A DNA stretch of 64,000 nt from Pseudomonadota bacterium (GTDB lineage: Bacteria; Pseudomonadota; Gammaproteobacteria; Acidiferrobacterales; Acidiferrobacteraceae), in contig JAKAXM010000013.1 of assembly GCA_021816625.1 (NCBI GenBank), positions 1 through 64,000 on the forward strand. The letters are read 5' to 3'. This document shows positions 44,965-52,658 of this stretch, one piece after another. The number at the start of each line of letters is the position of its first letter. The stretch's first letter is position 1. A program made the translations under genes and the position numbers. The notes below the pieces were generated by a model that was given only the letters and a program-made list of their open reading frames with translations, did not search any database and had not been told where the DNA came from.

Positions 44965-45734
44965 AGGATGTGGGCGTGACGCAGGCGCTTTAGATAAGGG
45001 CTGTTTGGGAAATTGCGGGCCAGGATACGGGCCGTATCGTAGCTCAAATGGGTCATGCCCATGCGTTCATAGGACATGGCCATGAGACCCAGGGCGTCGG
45101 CTACGGCCGGCGTCCGCGGGTAGTGCTCGATCACACGCTTGCACCGGTTGACGGTCGCGACGTAGGCCCCATGGATATAGTAATAGCGGGCGACCTCGAT
45201 ATTGTTGCGCGCGAGCATATCGATCAGGTAATTGGCGCGTTCGGCCGCGTCCACGGCGTAGCGGCTTTCGGGGTATTTCTTCATCACGGTTTCGAAGGCC
45301 CGCAGCGCCGCGCGTGCCGCCGTACTATCGCGGCCACGCAGCGGGTTGACCCCGAAGGCGCGTTCTATCAGGCTTCGGTTCTTGTTGAAATCTATGATGC
45401 CTTCGAGGTAATAGGCATACGCGACCCGGCGGTCCGTGGGGTGGAGGCGTATGAAGCGTTTGACGGCGGAGACCGCGGCAACCGAGTCGCCGTGTTTATA
45501 ATAGGCGTAGGCTATGACGATCTCGGCCTGGGCCGCATAGCGTCCGTAGGGATAGCTCGCCTCGAGCTCCTCGAAAGAGCGGATGGCATGATGGTAGTTA
45601 CCGGCTTTGAGGGCCGCGACGCCGCTGGCGTACAATCGCTGCGCTGGCCAGTGATGGACCTTGTGGTGATCACGGCCGCAGGCCGCGAGGCTTGCCAGGG
45701 CTAGGATGATACTTACGCGAAACAGGCGACGCAT
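44952..45734 (-). CDS. bamD: Outer-membrane assembly lipoprotein BamD
   Basis: Essential partner of BamA in folding outer-membrane proteins. ATG 45734 gives 260 residues with a lipoprotein signal ending LAAC (Cys19), then tetratricopeptide-like helical repeats (YASGVAALKAGNYHHAIRSFEELEASYP; AYYKHGDSVAAVSAVKRFIRLHP, each part of five repeats). It is divergent from rluD with a 59-base gap, the arrangement recalled from E. coli. Its 3' end overlaps nadE by 13 bases. Confidence 0.95.
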   Translation of the reverse strand: MRRLFRVSIILALASLAACGRDHHKVHHWPAQRLYASGVAALKAGNYHHAIRSFEELEASYPYGRYAAQAEIVIAYAYYKHGDSVAAVSAVKRFIRLHPTDRRVAYAYYLEGIIDFNKNRSLIERAFGVNPLRGRDSTAARAALRAFETVMKKYPESRYAVDAAERANYLIDMLARNNIEVARYYYIHGAYVATVNRCKRVIEHYPRTPAVADALGLMAMSYERMGMTHLSYDTARILARNFPNSPYLKRLRHAHILQAS

Positions 45735-45793
45735 GGCGACCTCTCTGATATGCCAGCGCAAGCTTAACCGGATTTGGACTGAGCGGAAAGGGT

Positions 45794-46711
45794 TTGGACG
45801 AGGAGCGCATCTTTAGTCTGCAATTGTCGGCGGCCGAGGCCGGGCTGCGCCTGGACCGGGCCTTGGCCCAGCGTTTGCCGCAGTTCTCGCGCACGGCCCT
45901 TCAGGGCTGGCTGCGGGCCGGCTGCATCACAGTCGATGCGGCCCCGGCCGAAGCCGCCGCGCCTGTGGCCGGGGGGGAATGCGTGCAGTTTCACCTGCCG
46001 GAGCCTGCTGGCTCCGAGGTGACGGCCGAGGCGATCCCGCTCGCCGTAGTCTTCGAAGACGAGACGCTGATCGTGGTGAATAAGCCGGCAGGCCTGGTCG
46101 TACACCCGGGGGCCGGCTGCCCCGCCGGCACGCTGCAAAACGGGCTACTCCACTACGCCCCGGAGCTTTCCGCGCTGCCGCGCGCCGGGATCGTGCACAG
46201 GCTGGATAAGGACACGTCCGGCCTGCTCGTGATTGCACGCACGGAGGTCGCGCGACTGTCTTTGATCGAGCAGTTGAAGACCCGGGAGATGGGCCGGGAA
46301 TACCTGGCGCTCGTAATCGGCACGCCAACCGCCCAAGGTTTCGTGGAGGCCCCGATCGGCCGGGATGCCCGGCACAGGACGCGGATGAGCGTGCGCCGGG
46401 ATGGACGTGCGGCGCGGACCGATTACACGGTCGTGGAGCGCTTTACAGGCTATAGCCTGGTGCGGCTTAAATTGCATTCGGGCCGTACGCACCAGATCCG
46501 CGTGCACATGAGTCATATCGGCTTTCCCCTCGTGGGCGATGAGGTCTACGGGGGCGGTCGGTCGCGTCATATCGTAAACCGGCAAGCCCTACATGCCCGC
46601 AGGCTCGCCCTGTGCCATCCCCGGACCGGCGCACCCTTGGTCTTCGAGGCCGCGCTGCCCGCCGACTTGGAGGGCGCGCTCGCGGCGCTGCGCGCCGGCG
46701 CCCCGCCATGA
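45794..46711 (+). CDS. rluD: 23S rRNA pseudouridine synthase RluD
   Basis: Forms pseudouridines 1911, 1915 and 1917 in helix 69 of 23S rRNA (E. coli numbering). An N-terminal S4 domain (AAEAGLRLDRALAQRLP onward) precedes the catalytic core with VNKPAGLVVHPG, the nucleophile motif HRLDKDTSGLLVIA and GRTHQIRVHM. Start is TTG 45794 after GGAAAGGG; no ATG is available. 305 residues. The ATGA overlap with pgeF and the divergent bamD support RluD over RluC. Confidence 0.95.
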   Translation: MDEERIFSLQLSAAEAGLRLDRALAQRLPQFSRTALQGWLRAGCITVDAAPAEAAAPVAGGECVQFHLPEPAGSEVTAEAIPLAVVFEDETLIVVNKPAGLVVHPGAGCPAGTLQNGLLHYAPELSALPRAGIVHRLDKDTSGLLVIARTEVARLSLIEQLKTREMGREYLALVIGTPTAQGFVEAPIGRDARHRTRMSVRRDGRAARTDYTVVERFTGYSLVRLKLHSGRTHQIRVHMSHIGFPLVGDEVYGGGRSRHIVNRQALHARRLALCHPRTGAPLVFEAALPADLEGALAALRAGAPP

Positions 46712-47430
46712 TTATGATACGGCAAGCGACCTGGCCGCTTACCCGTGTGCGCGCGTTGACGACCACGCGCGGCGGGGGCGTAAGCCAGGCGCCCTACGAT
46801 GCCTTGAATCTCGCCCAGCACGTGGGCGATGACGCGCAGGCGGTGGCGGCTAACCGGACGGCGTTGGCCGCGGCGCTCGCGCTGCCCGCCACCCCTTGCT
46901 GGCTGCAGCAGGTGCATGGGTCGACCGTAGTCGATGCCGGTACGACCCCGCCGGGGTCCGTGAGTGCCGATGGCGCCTTTACGACGCGTCCATCGGTGGT
47001 CTGTGCCGTACTGACGGCCGATTGTCTCCCGATCGTGCTCGCCGCGCGCGACGGAACGGCGCTTGCCGTACTCCACGCCGGGTGGCGCGGCTTGGCCGGC
47101 GGCATCATCGAGGCCGGGGTCGCGGCGCTCCCGGTCGATCCGGGGCGGCTCGCGGCCTGGCTCGGGCCGGCCATCGGGGCCGCCGACTATGAGGTGGGCG
47201 CCGAGGTGCCCGCGGCCTTTGGTGAGGATTATGCGGGCGCGTTCCGGCTGGTGCGGCCCGGCAAATACCAGGCCGATCTCTACGCCGTGGCGCGTTTGCG
47301 GCTGCGGTGGGCGGGGGTCAGCATGATCTACGGGGGCGGGGCCAACACCTTCCAGGATCCGGAGCTCTATTCCTATCGCCGCGACAGCGTCTGCGGCCGG
47401 ATGGCGACGCTCGCGTGGCTGCTTCCATAA
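46708..47430 (+). CDS. pgeF: Peptidoglycan editing factor PgeF (YfiH/laccase-domain family)
   Basis: A 240-residue cytoplasmic protein reported to prevent misincorporation of serine into UDP-MurNAc peptides; formerly called a polyphenol oxidase. Metal/active-site residues are seen in QQVHGSTVV, LTADCLPIVLAA and LHAGWRGLAGGI. ATG 46708 overlaps the rluD stop (ATGA). In E. coli clpB follows directly; here five kilobases intervene. Confidence 0.93.
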   Translation: MIMIRQATWPLTRVRALTTTRGGGVSQAPYDALNLAQHVGDDAQAVAANRTALAAALALPATPCWLQQVHGSTVVDAGTTPPGSVSADGAFTTRPSVVCAVLTADCLPIVLAARDGTALAVLHAGWRGLAGGIIEAGVAALPVDPGRLAAWLGPAIGAADYEVGAEVPAAFGEDYAGAFRLVRPGKYQADLYAVARLRLRWAGVSMIYGGGANTFQDPELYSYRRDSVCGRMATLAWLLP

Positions 47431-47466
47431 TGGGGGGCGCACGAACCCCTGTAACGGAGGTAAGTC

Positions 47467-48027
47467 ATGAAGAGCTTACAAGGCAAGCGGGTCGCCATGT
47501 TATTGACCGACGGTGTCGAGCAGGTGGAATACGAGAAGCCGCGGGCGTTTCTCGAAGAGCATGGGGCGAAGGTCGAGCTTGTGGCGCCGAAGGCCCGCGG
47601 CGAGAAGATCCAGGCCTTCAATCACTTGACGCCCGGTGCGCAGTTTACCGTGGAAAAGGCGGTGCAGGAGGCGCGCCCCGAGGATTATGACGCGCTCGTG
47701 CTGCCAGGAGGTGTCGCCAACCCCGACCAGTTGCGCCTGAGCGACGCGGCCATCGGTTTCGTCAGTCGCTTTGCGCAGACCGGACAGCCCCTGGCGGCGA
47801 TCTGCCACGGCCCATGGCTGCTCATAAACGCAGGCCTCATGTCCGGGCGCCATGTGACGAGCTGGCCGAGTCTCGAGACGGATATCGCCAATGCCGGCGG
47901 CCGCTGGACGGACGAGCCGGTAGTAGTCGATGGGCGCTTCATAACGAGCCGCAAGCCCGATGACATACCGGTCTTCAATCAACAGATCGAAAAGGCGCTG
48001 CTAAAGCCTCATGCCGCTCATGCCTAA
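47467..48027 (+). CDS. DJ-1/PfpI family protein (YhbO-like)
   Basis: A 186-residue cytoplasmic protein of the class I glutamine amidotransferase-like fold. The nucleophile elbow is Cys113-His114 in AICHGPW, and the acidic partner is probably Glu18 in TDGVEQVE. Relatives (YhbO, PfpI) have been reported as stress-protective deglycases or glyoxalases, and earlier as proteases; which applies here is unknown. GGAGG precedes the ATG. It follows pgeF by 36 bases and converges on nadC. Confidence 0.9.
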   Translation: MKSLQGKRVAMLLTDGVEQVEYEKPRAFLEEHGAKVELVAPKARGEKIQAFNHLTPGAQFTVEKAVQEARPEDYDALVLPGGVANPDQLRLSDAAIGFVSRFAQTGQPLAAICHGPWLLINAGLMSGRHVTSWPSLETDIANAGGRWTDEPVVVDGRFITSRKPDDIPVFNQQIEKALLKPHAAHA

Positions 48028-48036
48028 GGGCGCCGA

Positions 48037-48882
48037 CTAAGGTGCCTGGAAGCGCAAGGACAGATCGAGGGCACGTACGGATTTGGTGAGTTCACCTACG
48101 GACAGGAAGTCAACCCCGGTCTCGGCGTAGGCGGCGACGGTCGCGAGCGTGATGCCTCCCGAGGCCTCGAGCACAGCGCGCCCGGCGGTTTGGGCCACGG
48201 CGCTGCGCAGTTGATCCAGCGGGAAATTATCCAACAGGATACGCCGGGCCCCGGCGCCGATGGCCGCTTCGAGCTGCGCTAGGGTCTCGACCTCGATGGC
48301 CACCATTAGCCTGTCCTGCGCAAGGGCCTGGGCTGTGGCGAGCGCGGCGGTAAGGGAGCCTGCCGCGGCGATATGGTTTTCCTTGATCAAGATGCCGTCG
48401 TAGAGGCCGATACGGTGGTTCATACCGCCGCCGCAGCGGACGGCGTACTTTTGTGCCAAACGCAGACCCGGAAGGGTCTTGCGGGTATCGAGGATCCGCG
48501 CCTTGGTATGGGCAATGGCATCGGCGTAGCGACGCGTGAGGGTCGCCGTGCCCGATAGGGTCTGCAGGAAATTGATGGCGCTACGCTCCCCTGTGAGCAG
48601 CGCCCGGGCTGGACCGTCGAGCGTGCAGAGCGTGGCACCGGCACGGATGCGGTCGCCGTCTTGCGCTTGCCAGTCGATGCGCACCGCTGCGTCGAGTTGG
48701 GCAAATACCTCCGCAAACCAGGCCTGCCCGCACAAAACGCCGTCTTCGCGTGTTATGAGCGTAGCCCGGGTGCGAGCCTGCGGCACGAGACCGGCCGTGA
48801 GATCGCCGCTGCCTACGTCTTCGGCAAGCGCTGCAGCGACCTGGGTTGCGATTACGGCGTGAGCTAGGGATTCTGGCGGCAC
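48037..48882 (-). CDS. nadC: Nicotinate-nucleotide pyrophosphorylase (quinolinate phosphoribosyltransferase)
   Basis: Converts quinolinate and PRPP to nicotinate mononucleotide in de novo NAD synthesis. Signature segments are EDVGSGDLTAGL, TRKTLPGLRLAQKYAVRCGGGMNHRIGLYDGILIKENH (split across strands), VEVETLAQLEAA-type sheet and LEASGGITLATVAAYAETGVDFLSVG. 281 residues from GTG 48882, which lies 19 bases inside the end of egtB, so nadC is the last gene of the egtC-egtB-nadC run. Confidence 0.96.
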   Translation of the reverse strand: MPPESLAHAVIATQVAAALAEDVGSGDLTAGLVPQARTRATLITREDGVLCGQAWFAEVFAQLDAAVRIDWQAQDGDRIRAGATLCTLDGPARALLTGERSAINFLQTLSGTATLTRRYADAIAHTKARILDTRKTLPGLRLAQKYAVRCGGGMNHRIGLYDGILIKENHIAAAGSLTAALATAQALAQDRLMVAIEVETLAQLEAAIGAGARRILLDNFPLDQLRSAVAQTAGRAVLEASGGITLATVAAYAETGVDFLSVGELTKSVRALDLSLRFQAP

Positions 48883-50024
48883 AGGCGGACTCCGGCAAAT
48901 ATATGGCGCTTATGGGCGCTATGGAAATTTCGGAATGTATGGCGACGGACGGGGGCCGGTGTTTTCGCGCTCGCACCGCGCAAGCTCGTGTGGGCACCGT
49001 CGAACCACGGCATCGAATAACCCCGATAGGGAAACGGACGGAAGCCGGGATAGGGGTAAAAGCGGTTGGCGCACCATTCCCAGACCGCGCCGATATCGCC
49101 TACGAGGCCTGCGTGCGCCGCCGTCTCCCATTCCCCTTCGTGCGGAAGCCGGGCGCCGGCGTAGCGCGCTAAGGCGTGCGCCTCGTAGGCACTCAGGCCT
49201 TGGACGGCGGCCTGATCCTCCAGCATGATGGGGCCGTCCGTGTCTACGCCATACCAGTGGCCGGCTGGATCTTGGCGCCAATGCCACGGGGCCTCGACCT
49301 TGTTCTGGTCTTTCCAGTGCCACGCCTCGTGGCTCCAGTAGCGCGGCTCACGGTAGCCGCCGGCCTCCATGAAGCCCAGGTATTGGGCATTCGTGACCGG
49401 TGTTGTCGCGATGGCGAACGCGGGCAGGGACAGCAGATGCCGGGGCCGTTCGTTGTCATAGCAGAAACCCTCGTCATCGGCCCCGATGGCCGTGCATCCC
49501 CCGGGCCATAGGGCATAGGCTGCGTTCAGAGGGGCGCTTGCCGGACTGCGCGCCACCGCGAAATCCGGAGGGCAGAGATTTAAGGCCCGGGCACAGAGGA
49601 TCTGATGCATGGTCTCGATGTGCTGGCTATGGTGCTCGATGAGGAAGTGGACGATGAAATCGAGCCTAAGGAGCGCGTCGGCGGGCCGCTGCCGCTGCGC
49701 GGTCACAATGAGTTCGGCGCAGCGCCCGTCCCACGTGCGCCATTCCTGCTCCAGTACATCACTGCCGGGCAGGGCCGCGCCCCGCAAAGGCTTGGGCATA
49801 CCATCGGGGCGATAGAGGCGCGCTTCCCGTTCATCGCCGGGCTCACCGCCGATGCGTTCGCCGATCCACAACCGTTCGATGTAGAGCATGTGTCCGAAAT
49901 GCCATAGCAGCGGGCTCAAGTCCGGGTGGTGCGTGCGTCGGCGCTCATCGGGGGCGACGCCCAAGACGAGGGCGCGGGCCGTGGCGCGCAGGTCTTGCAG
50001 GACCGCATAGAGCGAAGCGTCCAT
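48864..50024 (-). CDS. egtB: Ergothioneine synthase EgtB (hercynine oxygenase/sulfoxide synthase)
   Basis: A non-haem iron enzyme that joins hercynine to a cysteine donor with O2. The N-terminal DinB-like domain has the iron triad: His in the WHFGH segment (42-45) plus His131 and His135 of the HxxxHxE motif. The C-terminal half is a formylglycine-generating-enzyme-like domain (GDIGAVWEWCANRF, GASAKTPAPVRRHTFRNFH, GVRLC). 386 residues, somewhat shorter than mycobacterial EgtB. It lies four bases after egtC, which suggests use of gamma-glutamylcysteine as donor. Confidence 0.93.
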   Translation of the reverse strand: MDASLYAVLQDLRATARALVLGVAPDERRRTHHPDLSPLLWHFGHMLYIERLWIGERIGGEPGDEREARLYRPDGMPKPLRGAALPGSDVLEQEWRTWDGRCAELIVTAQRQRPADALLRLDFIVHFLIEHHSQHIETMHQILCARALNLCPPDFAVARSPASAPLNAAYALWPGGCTAIGADDEGFCYDNERPRHLLSLPAFAIATTPVTNAQYLGFMEAGGYREPRYWSHEAWHWKDQNKVEAPWHWRQDPAGHWYGVDTDGPIMLEDQAAVQGLSAYEAHALARYAGARLPHEGEWETAAHAGLVGDIGAVWEWCANRFYPYPGFRPFPYRGYSMPWFDGAHTSLRGASAKTPAPVRRHTFRNFHSAHKRHIFAGVRLCRQNP

Positions 50025-50028
50025 AAGC

Positions 50029-50802
50029 TTACAGTGAAATGAGCTCGACGGGTTTATTACCGTCGACGGTGAGGATATGATGCTCGGGAATGGTTTGCCA
50101 ATACGGTCCGTCTGTCACAGGCTCGGAGGCGATGAGCACCGCGCCGGGATAGTCCTCGTCGTCGCTCGTGAAGTAGAGGGTCGGAGCAGGGGCATTGATG
50201 GCATGGCGCAGCGCGTAGATGCGTTCGCCGTCGGTGACGACGATATTGAGTAGGCCCCGTTCGACCGCTAGGTCATCGATTGCGCGCCGCGCGAACTCGC
50301 GTAGCGCCTCGCGGACATCAAAGTCGGCGGCGCTCAGGATCTGCCGCAGCAAGGCAAAGACGTATTCCGAATCGGTCGTGCCCGCGATCGCCGTTTCGAC
50401 CTCAGCCGACAGCATGCGCCGGATGCGGGACCGGACCGCCGGGAAATTCGCCAAATAGCCGTTGTGCAGAAAGAGTAGGCCGTCGGCAAGGTAGGGCTGG
50501 GTATTGGCGGGGTGATTTGCAAGCCCCGAAGTGGCGCTGCGTACCGTGGCAAGCCATACGGGGGAATGGAGGTGCGGCGCGAGCGTCCCGAGGTTGTGGT
50601 CGGCCCATATCGGCAGGCTGTAGGTAAGCCGGGCGAGTTCGTCTGTGGGGGTGAGCCAGCCTATGCCGTAGCCATCGGCGTTGACATGCCCCTCGCGCAT
50701 CTCTCGCGGGGCATAGGATTGGGGCAGTAGGCCATGGGGCGGCGCGAGCAGGAACTGCGCCAGCGAAATCGCGGGTCCGAGGTAGGTGGCGAGTCGACAC
50801 AT
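50029..50802 (-). CDS. egtC: Class II glutamine amidotransferase-type hydrolase EgtC
   Basis: Removes the gamma-glutamyl group from the EgtB product in ergothioneine synthesis. ATG 50802 exposes Cys2 (MCRLATYLGP) after Met removal, the N-terminal nucleophile of this family; the in-frame start at 50841 would bury it. Other motifs are NADGYGIGW, HPANTQPY and FLHNGYLANF, then DSEYVFALL. 257 residues. It is the first gene on the minus strand, divergent from egtD by 50 bases; context separates it from YafJ-like paralogues. Confidence 0.9.
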   Translation of the reverse strand: MCRLATYLGPAISLAQFLLAPPHGLLPQSYAPREMREGHVNADGYGIGWLTPTDELARLTYSLPIWADHNLGTLAPHLHSPVWLATVRSATSGLANHPANTQPYLADGLLFLHNGYLANFPAVRSRIRRMLSAEVETAIAGTTDSEYVFALLRQILSAADFDVREALREFARRAIDDLAVERGLLNIVVTDGERIYALRHAINAPAPTLYFTSDDEDYPGAVLIASEPVTDGPYWQTIPEHHILTVDGNKPVELISL

Positions 50803-50852
50803 GCGGGCATGATACTGCAAGGGAACGTCTGGGTGCATCACGAGGAGGTGTC

Positions 50853-51896
50853 ATGGAGCAGAATTTGCAACGACAGGAGGTCTACGAGTACGACGACGGC
50901 GCGCGCGGAAAGACGCCATGGCGCGTGGTGCGGCTCCCTGGGGCCTTACGCCCCTCGACGCTTGAAGCCGATGCCGCTACGGGCCTTAGCGCGCCTCGCA
51001 AGCACCTGCCGCCGAAATACTTCTATGACGCACGCGGATCGGCCTTGTTTGAGCGGATCTGCGCCACCCCGGAATACTATCCGACACGGACGGAATCGGC
51101 CCTGCTCGCAGCATACGCGCGCGGTATCCTCGAGGAGGTCCGCCCGGCGACGCTCGTCGAATTGGGCAGCGGGTCCTCGCACAAGACCGATCATTTCTTT
51201 GCCGCCTGCGAACAACTGAACCGGCGTGTGTTCTATCAACCACTCGATGTGTGCGCGGAGGCCTTGAGTTTGGCTGCCATGCGGCTAAAGCGTCGCTATC
51301 CATGGCTGGATATGGAGCTCCTGGTAGGCGATTACGGGGTGGATCTCGCGGCGCTCCCCAGTACCACGGGGCGGCGGCTCTTTCTATTCCTGGGGGGAAC
51401 GATAGGCAACCTCACGCACAGTGAGGCCCTTGAGTTCTTGCATAGCTTACGCGCGGTCATGCACGACGACGATTACTTCCTGCTGGGCTTCGATCGGGTG
51501 AAGGACAAACAGACATTGGATGCGGCCTACAACGACCAGGCGGGTTACACCGCCGACTTCAATGGCAACGTCTTGCATGTCCTGAATGCGCGACTAAACG
51601 CAAGCTTCGATCCCAGCCTGTTTTCCCACGAGGCCTTTTTCAATCCTGATGCAAGCCAGGTCGAGATGTACCTGCGTGCCGGGCGCGCTCACGAGGTGGA
51701 GCTGCGGTCGCTTGCGCTACGGGTCCGTTTCGCAGACGGCGAGACCATCCTGACCGAGATCAGCCGCAAGTTCACGCCGGAGGGCATGCGGGCGCTGCTC
51801 GAGGCGGCCGGTTTTCGGTGGTGCCGGCACTGGGAACCGGACAACGGATTTTTCTCCTTGGCGCTCGTCGCTTTGCACCCCCGTGGCGCCGATTAA
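50853..51896 (+). CDS. egtD: L-histidine N-alpha-methyltransferase EgtD
   Basis: Trimethylates histidine to hercynine with three SAM, the first step of ergothioneine synthesis. Family features: PPKYFYDARGSALFERIC and TPEYYPTRTE at the N-terminus, the SAM site ELGSGSSHKTDHF, FLGGTIGN, and the substrate region YNDQAGYTADFN; the C-terminal EISRKFTPEGMRALLEAAGF is typical. GAGGAGGTG-like sequence lies just before the ATG. 347 residues. Divergent from egtC-egtB, so both transcripts share a short promoter region. Confidence 0.95.
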   Translation: MEQNLQRQEVYEYDDGARGKTPWRVVRLPGALRPSTLEADAATGLSAPRKHLPPKYFYDARGSALFERICATPEYYPTRTESALLAAYARGILEEVRPATLVELGSGSSHKTDHFFAACEQLNRRVFYQPLDVCAEALSLAAMRLKRRYPWLDMELLVGDYGVDLAALPSTTGRRLFLFLGGTIGNLTHSEALEFLHSLRAVMHDDDYFLLGFDRVKDKQTLDAAYNDQAGYTADFNGNVLHVLNARLNASFDPSLFSHEAFFNPDASQVEMYLRAGRAHEVELRSLALRVRFADGETILTEISRKFTPEGMRALLEAAGFRWCRHWEPDNGFFSLALVALHPRGAD

Positions 51897-51947
51897 GCCT
51901 GCGGCGTGCCCCCGATCGGCGGAGGGCTTTGCCGGAAAGCGGCGGCC

Positions 51948-52574
51948 ATGACCCTGGATTTAAAGGATTTGGTCGGCGTTTTTGCCATCCTAAACCCCGT
52001 GGGGGCGATCCCGCTTTTTTTGACCTTGACGGCCGGGCGCCCCAGCGCCGACCTGCGCCGGATCGCCGCCAAGACAGGGGCCGCAGTGGCCGTGATCCTC
52101 GTGCTCGCCGTCTGGTTGGGGCAGAGTCTGCTCGCGGTATTCGGCATCGGGGTTCCGGCGTTCCGGATTGCCGGGGGATTGCTGGTGCTTTTGATTGCCA
52201 TTGCGATGTTCCACGCGAAGTCCACGCCGGCGCGCCATACCCGCGAGGAGGATGCCGAGGCCGAGTCCAAGGAAGATATCTCGGTAGTCCCCTTGGCGAT
52301 ACCGCTTTTGGCGGGCCCTGGGGCGATCAGTCTCGTGATCGTCGACGCCCAGAAGACCGCGGGGATCGTGGGAGAATTCGTGCTCACGACCGGCATCCTG
52401 ATCGTGGCCTTGCTGGTCTGGCTCATTCTGCGGCTCGCCGCCCCCATTGGGGCGCGGCTTGGCACGGCCGGCCTCAATATTGTCACCCGTGTCATGGGTC
52501 TTATCCTCGCGGCGATGGCCGTGCAGTTCATGGCCGCGGGGCTCGTGGCCTTGTTGCCGGGATTGGCGCGTTAA
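51948..52574 (+). CDS. MarC family integral membrane protein
   Basis: A 208-residue inner-membrane protein with about six transmembrane helices; FAILNPVGAIPLFL at the N-terminus and VPLAIPLLAGPGAIS are the family hallmarks. The central loop is hydrophilic and rich in Glu (about residues 88-112). The function of MarC proteins is not established; an earlier link to multiple antibiotic resistance was withdrawn. ATG 51948 starts at the usual place; the in-frame 51906 codon was not used. Same strand as egtD and clpB. Confidence 0.88.
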   Translation: MTLDLKDLVGVFAILNPVGAIPLFLTLTAGRPSADLRRIAAKTGAAVAVILVLAVWLGQSLLAVFGIGVPAFRIAGGLLVLLIAIAMFHAKSTPARHTREEDAEAESKEDISVVPLAIPLLAGPGAISLVIVDAQKTAGIVGEFVLTTGILIVALLVWLILRLAAPIGARLGTAGLNIVTRVMGLILAAMAVQFMAAGLVALLPGLAR

Positions 52575-52597
52575 GGCCCCCGAAACCGCCCGCAGCC

Positions 52598-52623
52598 CTT
52601 GAAACCGCCCGCAGGGCCCCCAT
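52598..52623 (+). promoter_or_regulatory. Heat-shock (sigma-32) promoter of clpB
   Basis: CTTGAAA (52598-52604), a 13-base spacer and CCCCAT (52618-52623, followed by TT) reproduce the sigma-32 consensus exactly. The predicted start is about 30 bases before the clpB ATG. A 14-base direct repeat (GAAACCGCCCGCAG at 52582 and 52601) overlaps the element; the second copy begins inside the -35 box. Confidence 0.82.
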
Positions 52624-52658
52624 TTCGGAGTCAACCGAAGTTATAGAGGGCAGCCGCG

